Shown: piece by piece, positions 1 through 10,428 of the stretch
Layout: each line of letters opens with the position of its first letter
How positions within the stretch are numbered: the stretch's first letter is position 1
Origin: Prevotella sp. DNF00663
GTDB taxonomy: Bacteria; Bacteroidota; Bacteroidia; Bacteroidales; Bacteroidaceae
DNA: 64,000 nt
Reading direction: 5' to 3'
Assembly (NCBI RefSeq): GCF_001553265.1
Contig: NZ_KQ960662.1
Location: 1-64,000, forward strand
Program-made: the position numbers and the translations under genes
The notes under the pieces: generated by a model
Database searches by the model: none
What the model was told of the DNA's origin: nothing
What the model saw: only the letters and a program-made list of their open reading frames with translations

Positions 1-1
1 A

Positions 2-157
2 AGAGAGTATATCAATTTTGACACACCCTCTAGCAGTAATCTCATTCCGGTTCTCTTCCAAGGAGAGGGAGAATATATAGAGTTGCCAGATAGCCGAGAT
101 GTTCGTTTAAAAGTATTCGTCTTGCGAGGGCAACTCTATGCTATGTCGTCAAAATAG
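2..157 (+). CDS. C-terminal end of an unidentified protein (partial, 5' end outside window)
   Basis: An open frame runs from the window edge to a TAG at 155-157 and encodes about 51 residues ending GQLYAMSSK. It contains an alternating hydrophobic/charged pattern (EYIELPDSRDVRLKVFVLRG) suggesting beta strands. The stop lies 7 bp before the stop of the convergent peptidase gene, which is the spacing expected of a real gene end. Nothing in the fragment identifies a family, so no function is assigned. Confidence 0.55.
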   Translation, partial: REYINFDTPSSSNLIPVLFQGEGEYIELPDSRDVRLKVFVLRGQLYAMSSK

Positions 158-163
158 GGCTGT

Positions 164-1573
164 TTAGTCGTTGTCGTCGGCAAACAATGGGTCTTCAGGA
201 ACAACCATGATTGGTTTTTGCTGTTCCAATTTCAAGATGTTTTCAGGGACATATTTCTTGTCGACGACAAGGCGAAACATGTACTCATTAAACCACCGGT
301 TGGTCATGATGTAATACCCTTGTTGACCACTATCGGTTCCCCAACTGTTTTCAACCTTCCATTTCAATGGGTTACCCTGTGCATCGAGGTCTACGGCTGT
401 GAGCGTCATGGCATGGGTACTACCGCTATCGAAGGTGCTTATACGGTCGGCCTTGTTCATTCCAAACGTCGTACCAAGCAAGCTAGCATAGTCAAAATTC
501 TCGGTATCGAGGAATCCGCGCTTACGGTCGAGTTGCTTTCCTACATCGTAAGAAGAGTACATCTTGCGGCCATCTTTGAGCGAGGCGATAGCCATTTTGG
601 CTATATCTTCTACCGGAAGGTTGATATATTTCCAGTTATGTCCGTCGTAAGTGTGGCGGTCTAGTTCCACTTCGTAAGTCTTATAATAGGGACGTCGCGG
701 GTCGTTCATGGCCATGATGAACGTTCCGTTGATGGGGCTGCCTATCGTTTCTTTGTAGAATGAAAGCGGTGTATAGGTCTTGTTTTCGCCTACGGCCTTT
801 CCATCCTTGTCGCGGAATGTGTATGTGAACTCCTTCACGGGTTCGCCCAAGGTGAGTGTCAGGATATGATATACGGTACCAAGCATCTCGGTCTTGCGAG
901 CCTTGATGGCCGATGCCGACTTCTTCTGAGACACCATGGTGCGTAGTTCAAGGCCGAATTCGCGCAGTTTGCTGGACAGTAGCTTGCCCATACTACGTGT
1001 ATTTTCGCTGGAGAATGTTTCGGGTTGTGCGCTCATCGGTACGAGTCCGTACTTCTCTACTAAGTCGGCCACACCGCAGAATGTACCACCATCGCCGATG
1101 GGTTGCTTGAAGAAGAATTGTACGCGTGGGTCGTCGATGGGCTTGTTGGCGCAGTCTATGACCCCTTGCAACATGAGATTGGATTTCTCTAATTGATCCC
1201 AGAAGAAGAGATAGTCGTGTGAAAATTCCACGATACGCTTTTGCTCATCGCGCAAAGCGAACATGCTACGCAACGTGTTTAGTCCGGAAAACATCCAACA
1301 ACGGCCCGAACTCTTTTGATTGTGAATGCTCTGTTTAGGCGTCTCAACGCTAAAATGCGTATCAAACTCGCCTAAATTGGCATGGTTCTTGGCGATGTCT
1401 TCGATGTTATTAGAGGCTATCGCATTGAAGATAGCTTTGTTGATTGCAGCCGCCGGCTGCGATTTTTGAATTTGTTGCAGCATCTGTGATGAGATACCTC
1501 CATCTTTGGTTTGTGCCCCAACGGCTAGAGATGCTGCTATACACATACTCATGAGTACAGTTCTTTTGTTCAT
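164..1573 (-). CDS. Secreted C1B cysteine aminopeptidase (bleomycin hydrolase / PepC type)
   Basis: 469 residues with a Sec signal peptide (residues 1-20, ending VGA-QT), so it acts in the periplasm or outside. The papain-like triad of the bleomycin-hydrolase family is visible: Cys92 in KSSGRCWMFS, His387 in GSTHAMTL and Asn409 in VENSWG. Family members cut single residues from peptide N-termini; the cytoplasmic forms lack a signal, so this is the exported Bacteroidales version and probably supports peptide foraging. A -7 box TAACTTTG lies on the minus strand at 1595-1602, just upstream of the ATG; a matching -33 box at the usual spacing is not obvious. Confidence 0.9.
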   Translation of the reverse strand: MNKRTVLMSMCIAASLAVGAQTKDGGISSQMLQQIQKSQPAAAINKAIFNAIASNNIEDIAKNHANLGEFDTHFSVETPKQSIHNQKSSGRCWMFSGLNTLRSMFALRDEQKRIVEFSHDYLFFWDQLEKSNLMLQGVIDCANKPIDDPRVQFFFKQPIGDGGTFCGVADLVEKYGLVPMSAQPETFSSENTRSMGKLLSSKLREFGLELRTMVSQKKSASAIKARKTEMLGTVYHILTLTLGEPVKEFTYTFRDKDGKAVGENKTYTPLSFYKETIGSPINGTFIMAMNDPRRPYYKTYEVELDRHTYDGHNWKYINLPVEDIAKMAIASLKDGRKMYSSYDVGKQLDRKRGFLDTENFDYASLLGTTFGMNKADRISTFDSGSTHAMTLTAVDLDAQGNPLKWKVENSWGTDSGQQGYYIMTNRWFNEYMFRLVVDKKYVPENILKLEQQKPIMVVPEDPLFADDND

Positions 1574-1656
1574 AATAGATAATGATTAATACTACAAAGT
1601 TAAATATTAAAAATGAAAATAAGGAGCAAAACAGCTAAAATGGTAGAAATAAGGCG

Positions 1657-1686
1657 TTGAGCTTACGAAAGTTTTTAGTATCTTTG
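1657..1686 (+). promoter_or_regulatory. Promoter of the dxs-trkA-trkH set
   Basis: TTG at 1657-1659, 19 bp spacer, TATCTTTG at 1679-1686. This fits the Bacteroidota sigma consensus (TTTG, 19-21 bp, TAnnTTTG). The transcript would start some 20 nt before the dxs ATG. Confidence 0.6.
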
Positions 1687-1712
1687 CATAGTTAATCATA
1701 CTATAAGTATTG

Positions 1713-3635
1713 ATGGATAAAAGCAAATTCGGCCTGTTAGGCAACATTAAATATCCGCAAGATTTACGCAAGTTGACCGTAGACCAACTATCGGAGGTGT
1801 GCAAAGAACTTCGTGAAGACATAATCGAAGAGGTGAGTGTAAACCCCGGCCACTTCGCATCGAGTCTCGGTGTGGTAGAGTTGACGGTGGCTTTACACTA
1901 TGTTTTTAATACGCCGGAAGACCGTATTGTGTGGGACGTAGGCCATCAAGCCTATGGACATAAGATACTGACGGGACGTAGAGATGTGTTTTGTACCAAT
2001 CGAAAGTTGCATGGTGTTCGTCCGTTCCCGTCGCCACTGGAGAGCGAGTACGATACTTTCACGTGTGGACACGCCAGTAATAGCATCTCTGCAGCATTAG
2101 GTATGGCTGTGGCTGCGAAGAAAATGGGGATAGATAATCGCCATGTGGTGGCCGTGATAGGCGATGGTGCTATGAGTGGTGGACTGGCTTTCGAAGGCTT
2201 GAACAACGTCTCATCTACACCTAACGATCTCTTGATCATCCTTAATGATAACGACATGTCGATTGATCGTGCCGTGGGTGGTATGGAGAAGTATCTTTTG
2301 AATCTCGATACCAATGCAACTTATAACAAGTTACGCTTTAAGGCTAGCCAGTGGTTGAACCGCAAAGGGTATCTGAACGAGGAACGCCGAAAGGGTATTA
2401 TTCGTTTGAATAATGCGCTGAAGAGTGCCCTTAGTCATCAGCAGAATATATTTGAAGGACTCAATATTCGTTATTTCGGCCCGTTCGATGGGAATGATAT
2501 TCAAGAAGTAGTGCGACTATTGAGACAGTTGAAAGACATGCGAGGTCCGAAACTATTGCACTTGCATACGGTCAAAGGCAAAGGATATGAGCCAGCGGAG
2601 AAGTCGGCTACGGTGTGGCATGCCCCCGGTAAGTTCGATCCGGAGACGGGCGAACGCCTTATTAGCGACTGTGCCGACGAGCCAATGAAATATCAGGATG
2701 TCTTCGGTGAGACGCTGTTGGAGCTTGCTCGCAAGAATAATAAGGTATATGGAGTAACTCCTGCTATGCCTTCGGGATGTTCTATGAATATCCTTTCAAA
2801 AGAGATGCCCGACCGAATGTTTGACGTAGGTATAGCCGAAGGGCATGCCGTGACGTTCTCAGGAGGTATGGCGAAAGACGGATTGATACCGTTCTGCAAC
2901 ATTTATAGTTCGTTTGCGCAGCGTGCTTATGATAACATCATCCACGATTTGGCAATCTTGAATCTGCCGGTGGTGCTATGTTTAGACCGCGCCGGACTCG
3001 TGGGAGAAGACGGACCGACGCATCATGGTGTGTTTGATATGGCAGCTTTGCGCCCCATACCGAATTTGACCATTGCCTCACCGATGAATGAACATGAATT
3101 ACGTAAGCTCATGTTTACGGCTCAGTTGCCCGATAAGGGACTGTTTGTGATACGTTATCCTAGAGGGAAAGGTGTGTTGAAAGACTGGAAATGCGAATTG
3201 GAGGAGATGCCGGTGGGTAAAGGCCGTAAACTACGCAATGGTCATCAAGTAGCCGTATTGACCATCGGTCCGATGGGAAATGATGCTGTGGAGGCTATCA
3301 ATCGAGTGATGGCAGCGTATCCTAATGCCAGTATTGCCCACTACGATATGCGTTTCTTGAAACCTCTAGACGAGGATTTATTGCAAGAAGTGGCCGAACT
3401 GAAGTGCCCGATTGTGACTGTTGAAGACGGAATACGAACCGGAGGAATGGGCAGTGCAGTGATGGAATGGATGGCAGACCATGGATATACGCCTCGTATT
3501 GTGCGTCTAGGAGTTCCCGATAGCTTTGTGGAACACGGAAAAGTGGATGAATTAAAGGCATTATGCGGACTTGATATAGGCAGCATCGTAGCCGAAATTA
3601 GTGGTTTGTTGCAGCAAGAAGAAACAATAAACTAA
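1713..3635 (+). CDS. dxs: 1-deoxy-D-xylulose-5-phosphate synthase
   Basis: 640 residues. DXS condenses pyruvate and glyceraldehyde 3-phosphate to 1-deoxyxylulose 5-phosphate, the first step of the MEP isoprenoid pathway, using thiamine diphosphate. Visible family motifs are [28 protein letters not shown], the thiamine-diphosphate motif GDGAMSGG...NDNDMSID, and the C-terminal transketolase region with EDGPTHHG and YPRG. The ATG at 1713 is preferred over a TTG one codon upstream. It is followed after 4 bp by trkA. The isoprenoid chain-elongating enzyme at 15024 uses the products of the same pathway. Confidence 0.97.
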   Translation: MDKSKFGLLGNIKYPQDLRKLTVDQLSEVCKELREDIIEEVSVNPGHFASSLGVVELTVALHYVFNTPEDRIVWDVGHQAYGHKILTGRRDVFCTNRKLHGVRPFPSPLESEYDTFTCGHASNSISAALGMAVAAKKMGIDNRHVVAVIGDGAMSGGLAFEGLNNVSSTPNDLLIILNDNDMSIDRAVGGMEKYLLNLDTNATYNKLRFKASQWLNRKGYLNEERRKGIIRLNNALKSALSHQQNIFEGLNIRYFGPFDGNDIQEVVRLLRQLKDMRGPKLLHLHTVKGKGYEPAEKSATVWHAPGKFDPETGERLISDCADEPMKYQDVFGETLLELARKNNKVYGVTPAMPSGCSMNILSKEMPDRMFDVGIAEGHAVTFSGGMAKDGLIPFCNIYSSFAQRAYDNIIHDLAILNLPVVLCLDRAGLVGEDGPTHHGVFDMAALRPIPNLTIASPMNEHELRKLMFTAQLPDKGLFVIRYPRGKGVLKDWKCELEEMPVGKGRKLRNGHQVAVLTIGPMGNDAVEAINRVMAAYPNASIAHYDMRFLKPLDEDLLQEVAELKCPIVTVEDGIRTGGMGSAVMEWMADHGYTPRIVRLGVPDSFVEHGKVDELKALCGLDIGSIVAEISGLLQQEETIN

Positions 3636-3639
3636 GCGT

Positions 3640-4983
3640 ATGAAGATAATCATTGCCGGTGCTTGTACCATTGGAACTTATTTGGCTAAGTTTCTTTCGC
3701 GTAACAATCAAGATATTATCTTGATGGATGAGGATCAGGAAAAGCTGGAGAATATCAGCTCGGATTATGATTTGATGACTTTGAACGAGTCGTGTACAAG
3801 CATCAAAGCACTCAAAGAAGCCGGTGTAAGTAGTGCTGACCTCTTTATAGCTGTGACCGATGACGAGAGTCGAAATGTGACGAGTTGTACGTTGGCCAAG
3901 GCTTTAGGCACGAAGAAAACAGTAGCAAAAGTTGATAACTACGAATATGTAGACCCTGAATTGCAAGGCTTCTTCAATGGACTTGGTATCAGTTCGATTA
4001 TCTATCCCGAAATGCTGGCAGCGCAAGATATTAACAATGGGTTGAAAATGTCGTGGGTCAGACAGCGTTGGGATGTACATGGAGGTGCGCTCGTGATGCT
4101 CGGTATCAAGCTACGTGAGACATGTGAGGTGCTCAATCAGCCTTTAAAGGATATTTGTGGACCCGATGATCCATATCATGTGGTGGCTATTAAACGCGAT
4201 GACGAGACGATTATTCCTAGCGGTAACGACGTGTTGAAGCTCTACGATATGGCATATTTCATGACAACCAAGCAATATATACCCTATGTGCGCAAGGTTG
4301 TGGGCAAGGAACATTACGTAGATGTGCGAGATGTAATGATTATGGGAGGCGGTCGTACGGCTGTACGTGCGGTGAAAACCATGCCCGAATACATGAACAC
4401 CAAGATAATCGAGATAGACGAAGCACGCTGTGAACAATTGAACAACCTGCTTGATAACGACAGTACACTGGTGATTAATGGCGATGGAAGAGACATTCCG
4501 CTGCTACAAGATGAAGGTATCAGGAGCACACAAGCATTTGTTGCGTTGACTGGTAATGCTGAAACTAATATATTAGCTTGTCTTACTGCCAAACGAATGG
4601 GAGTACGTAAGACGGTGGCCATGGTCGAAAACATCGACTATGTACGTATGGCTGAGAGCTTGGATATAGGTACTATCATCAATAAACAGGCCATTGCGGC
4701 CAGCCACATCTACCAAATGATGCTCGATGCCAATGTGCATAATGTGCGGTTTTTGATGACTGCGAATGCCGATGTGGCCGAGTTTATCCCACAAGAGGGG
4801 GCGAAGGTGACTCGCAAACCTGTGAAAGACCTTGGCTTACCCAATGGTGTTACCATCGGAGGACTGGTTAGAAAAGGTGTAGGATTCCTTGTTTCGGGTA
4901 ATACAATGATTGAGGCTGGCGACTCAGTGATGGTGTTCTGCCATAATGTAAACATGAAAAAGATAGAGAATCTATTCAATTAA
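3640..4983 (+). CDS. trkA: Trk potassium uptake regulatory subunit TrkA
   Basis: 447 residues made of two repeats of RCK_N (Rossmann) plus RCK_C domains. The first Rossmann start is IIIAGACTIGTYLA, a variant of the usual GAGEVG loop; the second is MIMGGGRTAVRAV near residue 230. TrkA is the cytoplasmic NAD(H)/nucleotide-binding gate of the TrkH potassium channel, whose gene overlaps it (stop TAA and next ATG share one base at 4983). The overlap implies translational coupling. Confidence 0.95.
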   Translation: MKIIIAGACTIGTYLAKFLSRNNQDIILMDEDQEKLENISSDYDLMTLNESCTSIKALKEAGVSSADLFIAVTDDESRNVTSCTLAKALGTKKTVAKVDNYEYVDPELQGFFNGLGISSIIYPEMLAAQDINNGLKMSWVRQRWDVHGGALVMLGIKLRETCEVLNQPLKDICGPDDPYHVVAIKRDDETIIPSGNDVLKLYDMAYFMTTKQYIPYVRKVVGKEHYVDVRDVMIMGGGRTAVRAVKTMPEYMNTKIIEIDEARCEQLNNLLDNDSTLVINGDGRDIPLLQDEGIRSTQAFVALTGNAETNILACLTAKRMGVRKTVAMVENIDYVRMAESLDIGTIINKQAIAASHIYQMMLDANVHNVRFLMTANADVAEFIPQEGAKVTRKPVKDLGLPNGVTIGGLVRKGVGFLVSGNTMIEAGDSVMVFCHNVNMKKIENLFN

Positions 4984-6440
4984 TGATTGATTGGAAGACT
5001 ATATATAAGGTATTAGGATCGCTACTTTTCATTGAAGTAGCACTTATGCTGTGTTGCATGGGAGTGGCTTTTGGCTATCATGAAGACGACTCCATGGCCT
5101 TTTTGGTAAGTATTATTATCACCTCGTTAGCTGGTTTGATACTGAAATTCTTTGGTCGTAAATCAGACAATTCATTGTCTCGGCGAGATGCTTACCTTGT
5201 GGTGACACTGTCGTGGGTAGTCTTTAGCTTTTTCGGTACGACTCCGTTTCTGATTAGTGGATACCTTACAAGCTTTACTGATGCTTATTTTGAGTGTATG
5301 TCGGGGTTCACAACGACCGGTGCTACCATCATAGACGATGTAGAAGCACTGCCACATGGACTCCTCTTTTGGCGTTCGTTGACTCAGTGGATAGGCGGTT
5401 TGGGCATTGTTTTCTTTACAATAGCCCTCTTACCGTCGCTTGTTGGCGGGTCGGTTAAGGTTTTTGCGGCCGAAGCTACGGGGCCTATCAAGTCTAAACT
5501 TCATCCTCGTCTCTCCACCAGTGCAAAGTGGATATGGGTTATTTACCTGATTATTACAGCCGGATGTATAGCTTCTTATTATGCTTGTGGTATGGGATGG
5601 TTCGACAGTATTAACTATTCGATGACTACGACGGCTACAGGTGGCTTCGCTACACACAATGAGAGTATTGGTTTTTTCCACTCTCCGAGTTTGGAATATA
5701 GTTGTACGCTCTTTACATTCTTGTCTGGAGTGAACTTTACATTGCTCTATGCTGCCATCATGAAGTTTAAGGTTAAGCAGTTGTTTAAGAGCAGTGAGTT
5801 CCGCTTTTACCTCTTTATTGTATTGGCATTTGCAGGTTTTATCATGTTTGAATTGATGCTACACAATCATTATGATGTAGAACATGCGTTCCGGAGTGGT
5901 ATCTTTCAAGTGGTGTCTTTCATTACTACGACCGGTCTTTTCAATGATGATGCAAGCAAATGGCCGCATGTTACGTGGGTGATATTGGCTGTTTGCATGT
6001 CTTTGGGAGCCTGTTCGGGGTCGACAAGTGGTGGTTTGAAGTGTATCAGAGGAACGATGTTGCTCAAGATAGTGCGCAATGAATTCCGCCAAATATTGCA
6101 TCCCAATGCCGTGTTACCGATGAAAGTGGACGGTGTGAATGTACCTTTACAACCGCGAGTGACGTTACTTTCGTTTCTCACCGTGTACCTTTTGCTGTGC
6201 ATCTTCATTTCGTTTTCGATGATAGTGATGGGCATTGACAATACCAATGCTATCACTATAACCCTGAGTAGTATCGGTAATGTGGGACCAACATTGGGTA
6301 CCGAGATTGGTCCGACGATGTCTTGGAGCATGTTACCCGACTTGGCAAAGTGGGAGTGTTCGCTCATGATGCTTATCGGTCGATTGGAAATATTCACTGT
6401 CCTCGTCATTTTTACACCCGAATTTTGGCGTAGGAACTAA
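4983..6440 (+). CDS. trkH: Trk potassium uptake membrane subunit TrkH
   Basis: 485 residues, about ten membrane segments. The four selectivity-filter-like loops of the TrkH/KtrB family are visible: GFTTTGATI, TTATGGFAT, ITTTGLF and SIGNVGPTLG. Together with TrkA it imports potassium. The gene overlaps trkA by one base, so the two are made as a unit. manA follows after 36 bp and may be read from the same transcript. Confidence 0.95.
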   Translation: MIDWKTIYKVLGSLLFIEVALMLCCMGVAFGYHEDDSMAFLVSIIITSLAGLILKFFGRKSDNSLSRRDAYLVVTLSWVVFSFFGTTPFLISGYLTSFTDAYFECMSGFTTTGATIIDDVEALPHGLLFWRSLTQWIGGLGIVFFTIALLPSLVGGSVKVFAAEATGPIKSKLHPRLSTSAKWIWVIYLIITAGCIASYYACGMGWFDSINYSMTTTATGGFATHNESIGFFHSPSLEYSCTLFTFLSGVNFTLLYAAIMKFKVKQLFKSSEFRFYLFIVLAFAGFIMFELMLHNHYDVEHAFRSGIFQVVSFITTTGLFNDDASKWPHVTWVILAVCMSLGACSGSTSGGLKCIRGTMLLKIVRNEFRQILHPNAVLPMKVDGVNVPLQPRVTLLSFLTVYLLLCIFISFSMIVMGIDNTNAITITLSSIGNVGPTLGTEIGPTMSWSMLPDLAKWECSLMMLIGRLEIFTVLVIFTPEFWRRN

Positions 6441-6476
6441 TGTTTAAAGTAACTATTATATATAAGGAGTAAACAT

Positions 6477-7442
6477 ATGAAACCATTAAAGTTTAACGCA
6501 TTACTGAAAACAACACTATGGGGTGGTGATAAAATCATCCCATTCAAACATCTCAACGAACATCTCGACAACGTAGGTGAGAGTTGGGAGATATCCGGAG
6601 TCAAGGATAATGAGACCATTGTAAGCGACGGTGAGTTTGCAGGAAAAAGCTTGAATGCCGTCGTTGAGACGCTGAAAGGCGAGTTGGTGGGCGAGGATAA
6701 CTATCGCCGTTTTGGCAATGAGTTCCCACTCTTGATTAAATTCATAGATGCACGCGACCAATTGTCTATCCAAGTGCATCCCACTGATGAGATAGCACAG
6801 CGCCAAGGACGTGGCAATCGTGGCAAAACCGAGATGTGGTACATTATGGATAGTGCGCCCGATGCAAAGCTTCGCAGTGGTCTTAGCAAGGAGATTACCC
6901 CTGAAGAATACAAAGAAATGGTGGCTAACGATACCATCACAGATGCCCTGTGTGAGTATAATGTGAAGGAAGGGGATTGCTTCTTCTTGCCAGCTGGTCG
7001 TATCCATAGTATCGGTACAGGTTGTTTCTTAGCCGAAATTCAGCAAACTAGCGATGTAACCTATCGTATCTACGACTTCAAACGTAAGGATAAGAATGGC
7101 AATGAGCGCCAGTTACACACCAAGGAAGCGGCTGAAAGCATCGACTACCATGTAGAGCCTGATTATCGTACAGCCTATACTCCGATGAAGAATCAAGGGG
7201 TAAGTCTTGTTCATTGTCCCTATTTCAATACGGCAGTGTACGACTTGAACGAGCCCATGACATTAGATTATAGCGAGTTGGACAGCTTTGTTATTCTGAT
7301 AGGAATCAAAGGTGAGGGTACTATTAAAGATGATGAAGGCAACGAACTCAGCTTTACAGAGGGCGAAAGCATCCTCGTTCCGGCTACAACGAAGACTGTC
7401 AAAGTGAGCGGAACTATCAAGTTCTTGGAGACATACGTATAA
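6477..7442 (+). CDS. manA: Mannose-6-phosphate isomerase, class I
   Basis: 321 residues, the short class-I (cupin) form of phosphomannose isomerase, which interconverts mannose 6-phosphate and fructose 6-phosphate. Metal-site motifs are visible in order: LSIQVHPTD (Gln/His), GKTEMWYI (Glu) and FFLPAGRIHSIGTG (His). A good ribosome binding site AAGGAG precedes the ATG. A strong terminator follows at 7472-7514. Confidence 0.93.
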   Translation: MKPLKFNALLKTTLWGGDKIIPFKHLNEHLDNVGESWEISGVKDNETIVSDGEFAGKSLNAVVETLKGELVGEDNYRRFGNEFPLLIKFIDARDQLSIQVHPTDEIAQRQGRGNRGKTEMWYIMDSAPDAKLRSGLSKEITPEEYKEMVANDTITDALCEYNVKEGDCFFLPAGRIHSIGTGCFLAEIQQTSDVTYRIYDFKRKDKNGNERQLHTKEAAESIDYHVEPDYRTAYTPMKNQGVSLVHCPYFNTAVYDLNEPMTLDYSELDSFVILIGIKGEGTIKDDEGNELSFTEGESILVPATTKTVKVSGTIKFLETYV

Positions 7443-7471
7443 TCTGTATTCTTCCGACATACATTAAAAGG

Positions 7472-7514
7472 AACAATCCTGCTTCTGTCGATACCGACTA
7501 GAGGCAGGATTGTT
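7472..7514 (+). terminator. Rho-independent terminator after manA
   Basis: Arms AACAATCCTGC (7472-7482) and GCAGGATTGTT (7504-7514) pair perfectly, with a further inner GTCG/CGAC stem, followed by a T-rich run. It lies between manA and the convergent kinase-like gene. Confidence 0.75.
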
Positions 7515-7558
7515 TATTTAGAGGGCATTGCGGATACCCTCATGATAGCTGAATCAAC

Positions 7559-8656
7559 TTATTTAGTTGTCAAACCGGCAATGAAATTCTTCATCATCGG
7601 AGTCTTTTCAACTACACAATGATAGAGTTTCAATTGGTTTCGAGTGCGGTCAAGATTATGTGTCGGATACTTAATCTTGTAATAAGTATCGCCGTTGATG
7701 TAGTCGGCTAAGAAGCGAACGCACTGCATATAGGGGAAGAGAGCCACAGCATAAGGCAATAACTCGATTTCCAACGGTGTCAAGAATACGCTGGCCGATT
7801 CCAAATAACCACGTGTGAAAGCCTTGAACACTTCCTCGTCGAACGCCACGTTTTCCAAGTTTGGATCGTCCTCGGCGGTCTTGTTGGCACTTGTACGTAG
7901 GAAGTCACCGTAGTCGGAGAATACAAAACTAGGCATTACAGTGTCGAGGTCGATGACACAGAGTACGCGTCCTTCTTCGTCGAACATCATGTTGTTGACC
8001 TTTGTATCGCAGTGACAAATGCGTTTAGGCAACTTCCCTTCGCGATAAAGACGCTCTGCCTGACACATGGTATCGGCGTTAGCTTCAAGCTCGTCTACTA
8101 TCTCTTGTACCTCTGCCAGTCTTCCTGCCGGGTTGGCAGCGACTGCTTCGCGCAACTGACGAATACGTAATTCCATGTTATGGAAGTCGGGTATGGTCTC
8201 ACCGAGTTGTTCGGGGAGGTCGGTCAGCATACTCTCGAACTCTCCGAAAGCCTTACCAGCAAAGTAAGCATAGTCGGGTGTCACGGCTTCGAAAGTCTTT
8301 GCGCGAGGTATAAACACCATCACGCGCCAATAACGACCCTCTTCATCCTGTGTATAAGTATTGCCGTTGTCGGCTTTTACGAATGTCAATACCTTACGAT
8401 CAATATCGTCTGCACCTGTTTTTTCGAGTTTTGCACGGATATGACCGGTCACCGTTTCTATGTTGTGTTGCAACAGTTCCACGTCTTGGAACACGGCATT
8501 ATTGATATGCTGTAACACATAATCGGGACAATCTGCCTCCTCTGTCGTCACCTTATAGGTGTCGTTGATGAGTCCGTTGCCTAACGGAGCAATCTTTTCG
8601 ACCGTTCCTTTGAGCTCAAAATGAGAAATAATCTGGTTAAGAGTTTCTTCTTTCAT
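7559..8656 (-). CDS. Aminoglycoside-phosphotransferase-fold kinase, N-acetylhexosamine 1-kinase (NahK)-like
   Basis: 365 residues of the APH/choline-kinase fold. The catalytic loop HCDTKVNN is at residues 215-222 and the metal-binding DLD at 236-238; the nucleotide loop is PLGNGLINDTYKV near residue 25. In Bacteroidales such proteins are often annotated as phosphotransferases or NahK-like sugar 1-kinases; the substrate here is inferred, and another sugar or small alcohol is possible. A short inverted repeat GGTAGT-5-ACTACC lies upstream at 8690-8706 and may be an operator. Confidence 0.75.
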   Translation of the reverse strand: MKEETLNQIISHFELKGTVEKIAPLGNGLINDTYKVTTEEADCPDYVLQHINNAVFQDVELLQHNIETVTGHIRAKLEKTGADDIDRKVLTFVKADNGNTYTQDEEGRYWRVMVFIPRAKTFEAVTPDYAYFAGKAFGEFESMLTDLPEQLGETIPDFHNMELRIRQLREAVAANPAGRLAEVQEIVDELEANADTMCQAERLYREGKLPKRICHCDTKVNNMMFDEEGRVLCVIDLDTVMPSFVFSDYGDFLRTSANKTAEDDPNLENVAFDEEVFKAFTRGYLESASVFLTPLEIELLPYAVALFPYMQCVRFLADYINGDTYYKIKYPTHNLDRTRNQLKLYHCVVEKTPMMKNFIAGLTTK

Positions 8657-8787
8657 GATATAATATAGTTGTTTGGTTCTGTCTGTAAAGGTAGTAAGAA
8701 ACTACCAAACGAGCGTCGCCATTCGCTTTCTTTTTAGTTATTTTCAGATTTTATGGACAATGTCTGAAGAGTAATTTTCTTTTTTCG

Positions 8788-8795
8788 TACTTTTG
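8788..8795 (+). promoter_or_regulatory. -7 promoter box of the small lipoprotein gene
   Basis: TACTTTTG matches TAnnTTTG and sits 24 bp before the ATG at 8819. No clear -33 box was found at the right distance. Confidence 0.4.
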
Positions 8796-8818
8796 TAGAT
8801 ACGAAACCAAATACAGAT

Positions 8819-9223
8819 ATGAGAAAATACACTTTCGCACTATTAAGCTTTTTCATGGCAGCCACGGTTCTTACGACTTCTTGTAGACAGTTGCATCGAG
8901 AGGAAAATATGGGTGATACGGTAGCGGCCAGTCTGTTTGAGCCGGCCGATACGAGCATCGCTCAAGCCAAGACGGCCAAGAAGAAGGTGGTTGTCAGGGA
9001 TAGTGTAGGCCTCTATTATATCGGTTTCGGTTCTACTCATGAGCTACTCCAGCTCGTCAGTTATCCTTCTCGTCGTGATACATTGGTTTTCAGTAAGGCT
9101 CGCCATTTGCGAGTTAACGGTAATGCAGACTACGACCACATTGTTCATCCCACGTTCTTTGTCCTGAAGACCGGCGATAGTATCGTCTCTCGATTGGACG
9201 AATGGAAGCCCATCCAACCCTAA
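8819..9223 (+). CDS. Small lipoprotein of unknown function
   Basis: 134 residues with a lipoprotein signal: hydrophobic segment, then lipobox TTSC (Cys22). The mature part has an acidic N-terminal stretch, then a compact region (VRDSVGLYYIGFGSTHELLQ, DTLVFSKARHLRVNG) likely rich in beta strands. I do not recognise a family. It has its own -7 box and is transcribed towards the convergent mechanosensitive channel gene, so it looks like a single-gene unit. Confidence 0.7.
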   Translation: MRKYTFALLSFFMAATVLTTSCRQLHREENMGDTVAASLFEPADTSIAQAKTAKKKVVVRDSVGLYYIGFGSTHELLQLVSYPSRRDTLVFSKARHLRVNGNADYDHIVHPTFFVLKTGDSIVSRLDEWKPIQP

Positions 9224-9243
9224 CCTATATATAATAGGTGTAA

Positions 9244-10413
9244 CTATTGCATGGGATATTGCTGATAAACCTTGAGCCCAAATTCCGGTACGAGGGCATA
9301 AATGCGTTCCATAAGGTCGGCTTGGGCATGCTCGAAATCGGTCCAAACCGTCGTAGCGATAAAGAAATAAAACTCTATGGGCAAGCCCGATACTGTTGGT
9401 TCCAGTTGCCTAACCATCAATGTCATGTCCGCGTTTACCTCTTTTGATTCGCTTAACATCTTTTCCATGTATGCTCGGAAAAGTGTCAAGTTCACCACAT
9501 TTTCGTCTTTCAACTGTTCTTCGGTAACTAAATGGTGCTGTCGAAGATGCTCTTTCAGCGTTTCATCTGCTATCTTGATACTGCGAAAATCGAAGAAGAG
9601 CTTGCGCTTCACACGTCTCCCGGCTCCTTCTTGCATGGTTTTCCAGTTCTGAAACGACCCATTGACAAGTGTCAATGGCGACACGGTGGTGATGCTATTG
9701 TCGAAGTTTCTCACTTTGACAGTGGTCAATGTCATTTCGTCCACCGTTCCGTCGGCACCTGCCGAAGCCACTGTAATCCATTCACCTTTATGCAACATCT
9801 CGTTGCTTGTGAGCCGAATACCGGCTACAAGTCCCTCTATCGTATCTTTAAACACCAGCATCAGGATGGCCGAAGTGGCTCCCAAACCGGCAAACAAAGT
9901 GCTCGGATTCTTGTCGAGGATAATTGCTGCCACGATAATCACGGCAATGAAGATGACAATAATCTTCAGTACGCCACAGAATGATTGCAAGTATTGGTGA
10001 GCACTACTACTATGTGCTGTGTTCAACTGTTGTACACTGGTGAGTAAAGCCGTTACCATGCGCACCGACATAATCGTGATATAGATGTCGGTGAGACGTT
10101 CCAAGATGTCTCGTACGATGGGGAATTGGTAGAAAACCATGGGCAACAGCCATCTGATGACCAATGCCGGGATGATACGACAGGCCGAACGAAGTACTCG
10201 ATCATTGAATATTTGGTCGTCCCATTGTGCTGCTGTATGAGCTGTTATCTTATGAATTAGGGGGATAAGGAGGCGTCGCCCCAAATAACCGCTGCTCCAT
10301 GCAAGCAAGACAGCTACGATAACGAGGGCTATGTGGCGCACGATGGGTACGGCACTGCCCGTTAGTCCAGTTAGTTGGATGAGTGACTCTACGAAGATAC
10401 GAATTGTTTCCAT
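9244..10413 (-). CDS. Small-conductance mechanosensitive channel family protein (MscS-like)
   Basis: 389 residues. Membrane segments cover the N-terminal half (VRHIALVIVAVLLAWSSGYLG, a second near residue 70-85, and IIVIFIAVIIVAAIIL near 155-170), followed by the MscS pore helix and beta domain (GLGATSAILMLVFKDTIEGLVAGI, MTLTTVKVRNFDNSITTVS). MscS channels release solutes on hypo-osmotic shock. It lies 15 bp downstream of dacB on the same strand and probably shares its transcript. Confidence 0.9.
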   Translation of the reverse strand: METIRIFVESLIQLTGLTGSAVPIVRHIALVIVAVLLAWSSGYLGRRLLIPLIHKITAHTAAQWDDQIFNDRVLRSACRIIPALVIRWLLPMVFYQFPIVRDILERLTDIYITIMSVRMVTALLTSVQQLNTAHSSSAHQYLQSFCGVLKIIVIFIAVIIVAAIILDKNPSTLFAGLGATSAILMLVFKDTIEGLVAGIRLTSNEMLHKGEWITVASAGADGTVDEMTLTTVKVRNFDNSITTVSPLTLVNGSFQNWKTMQEGAGRRVKRKLFFDFRSIKIADETLKEHLRQHHLVTEEQLKDENVVNLTLFRAYMEKMLSESKEVNADMTLMVRQLEPTVSGLPIEFYFFIATTVWTDFEHAQADLMERIYALVPEFGLKVYQQYPMQ

Positions 10414-10428
10414 AAGGTGGCAGGGTTT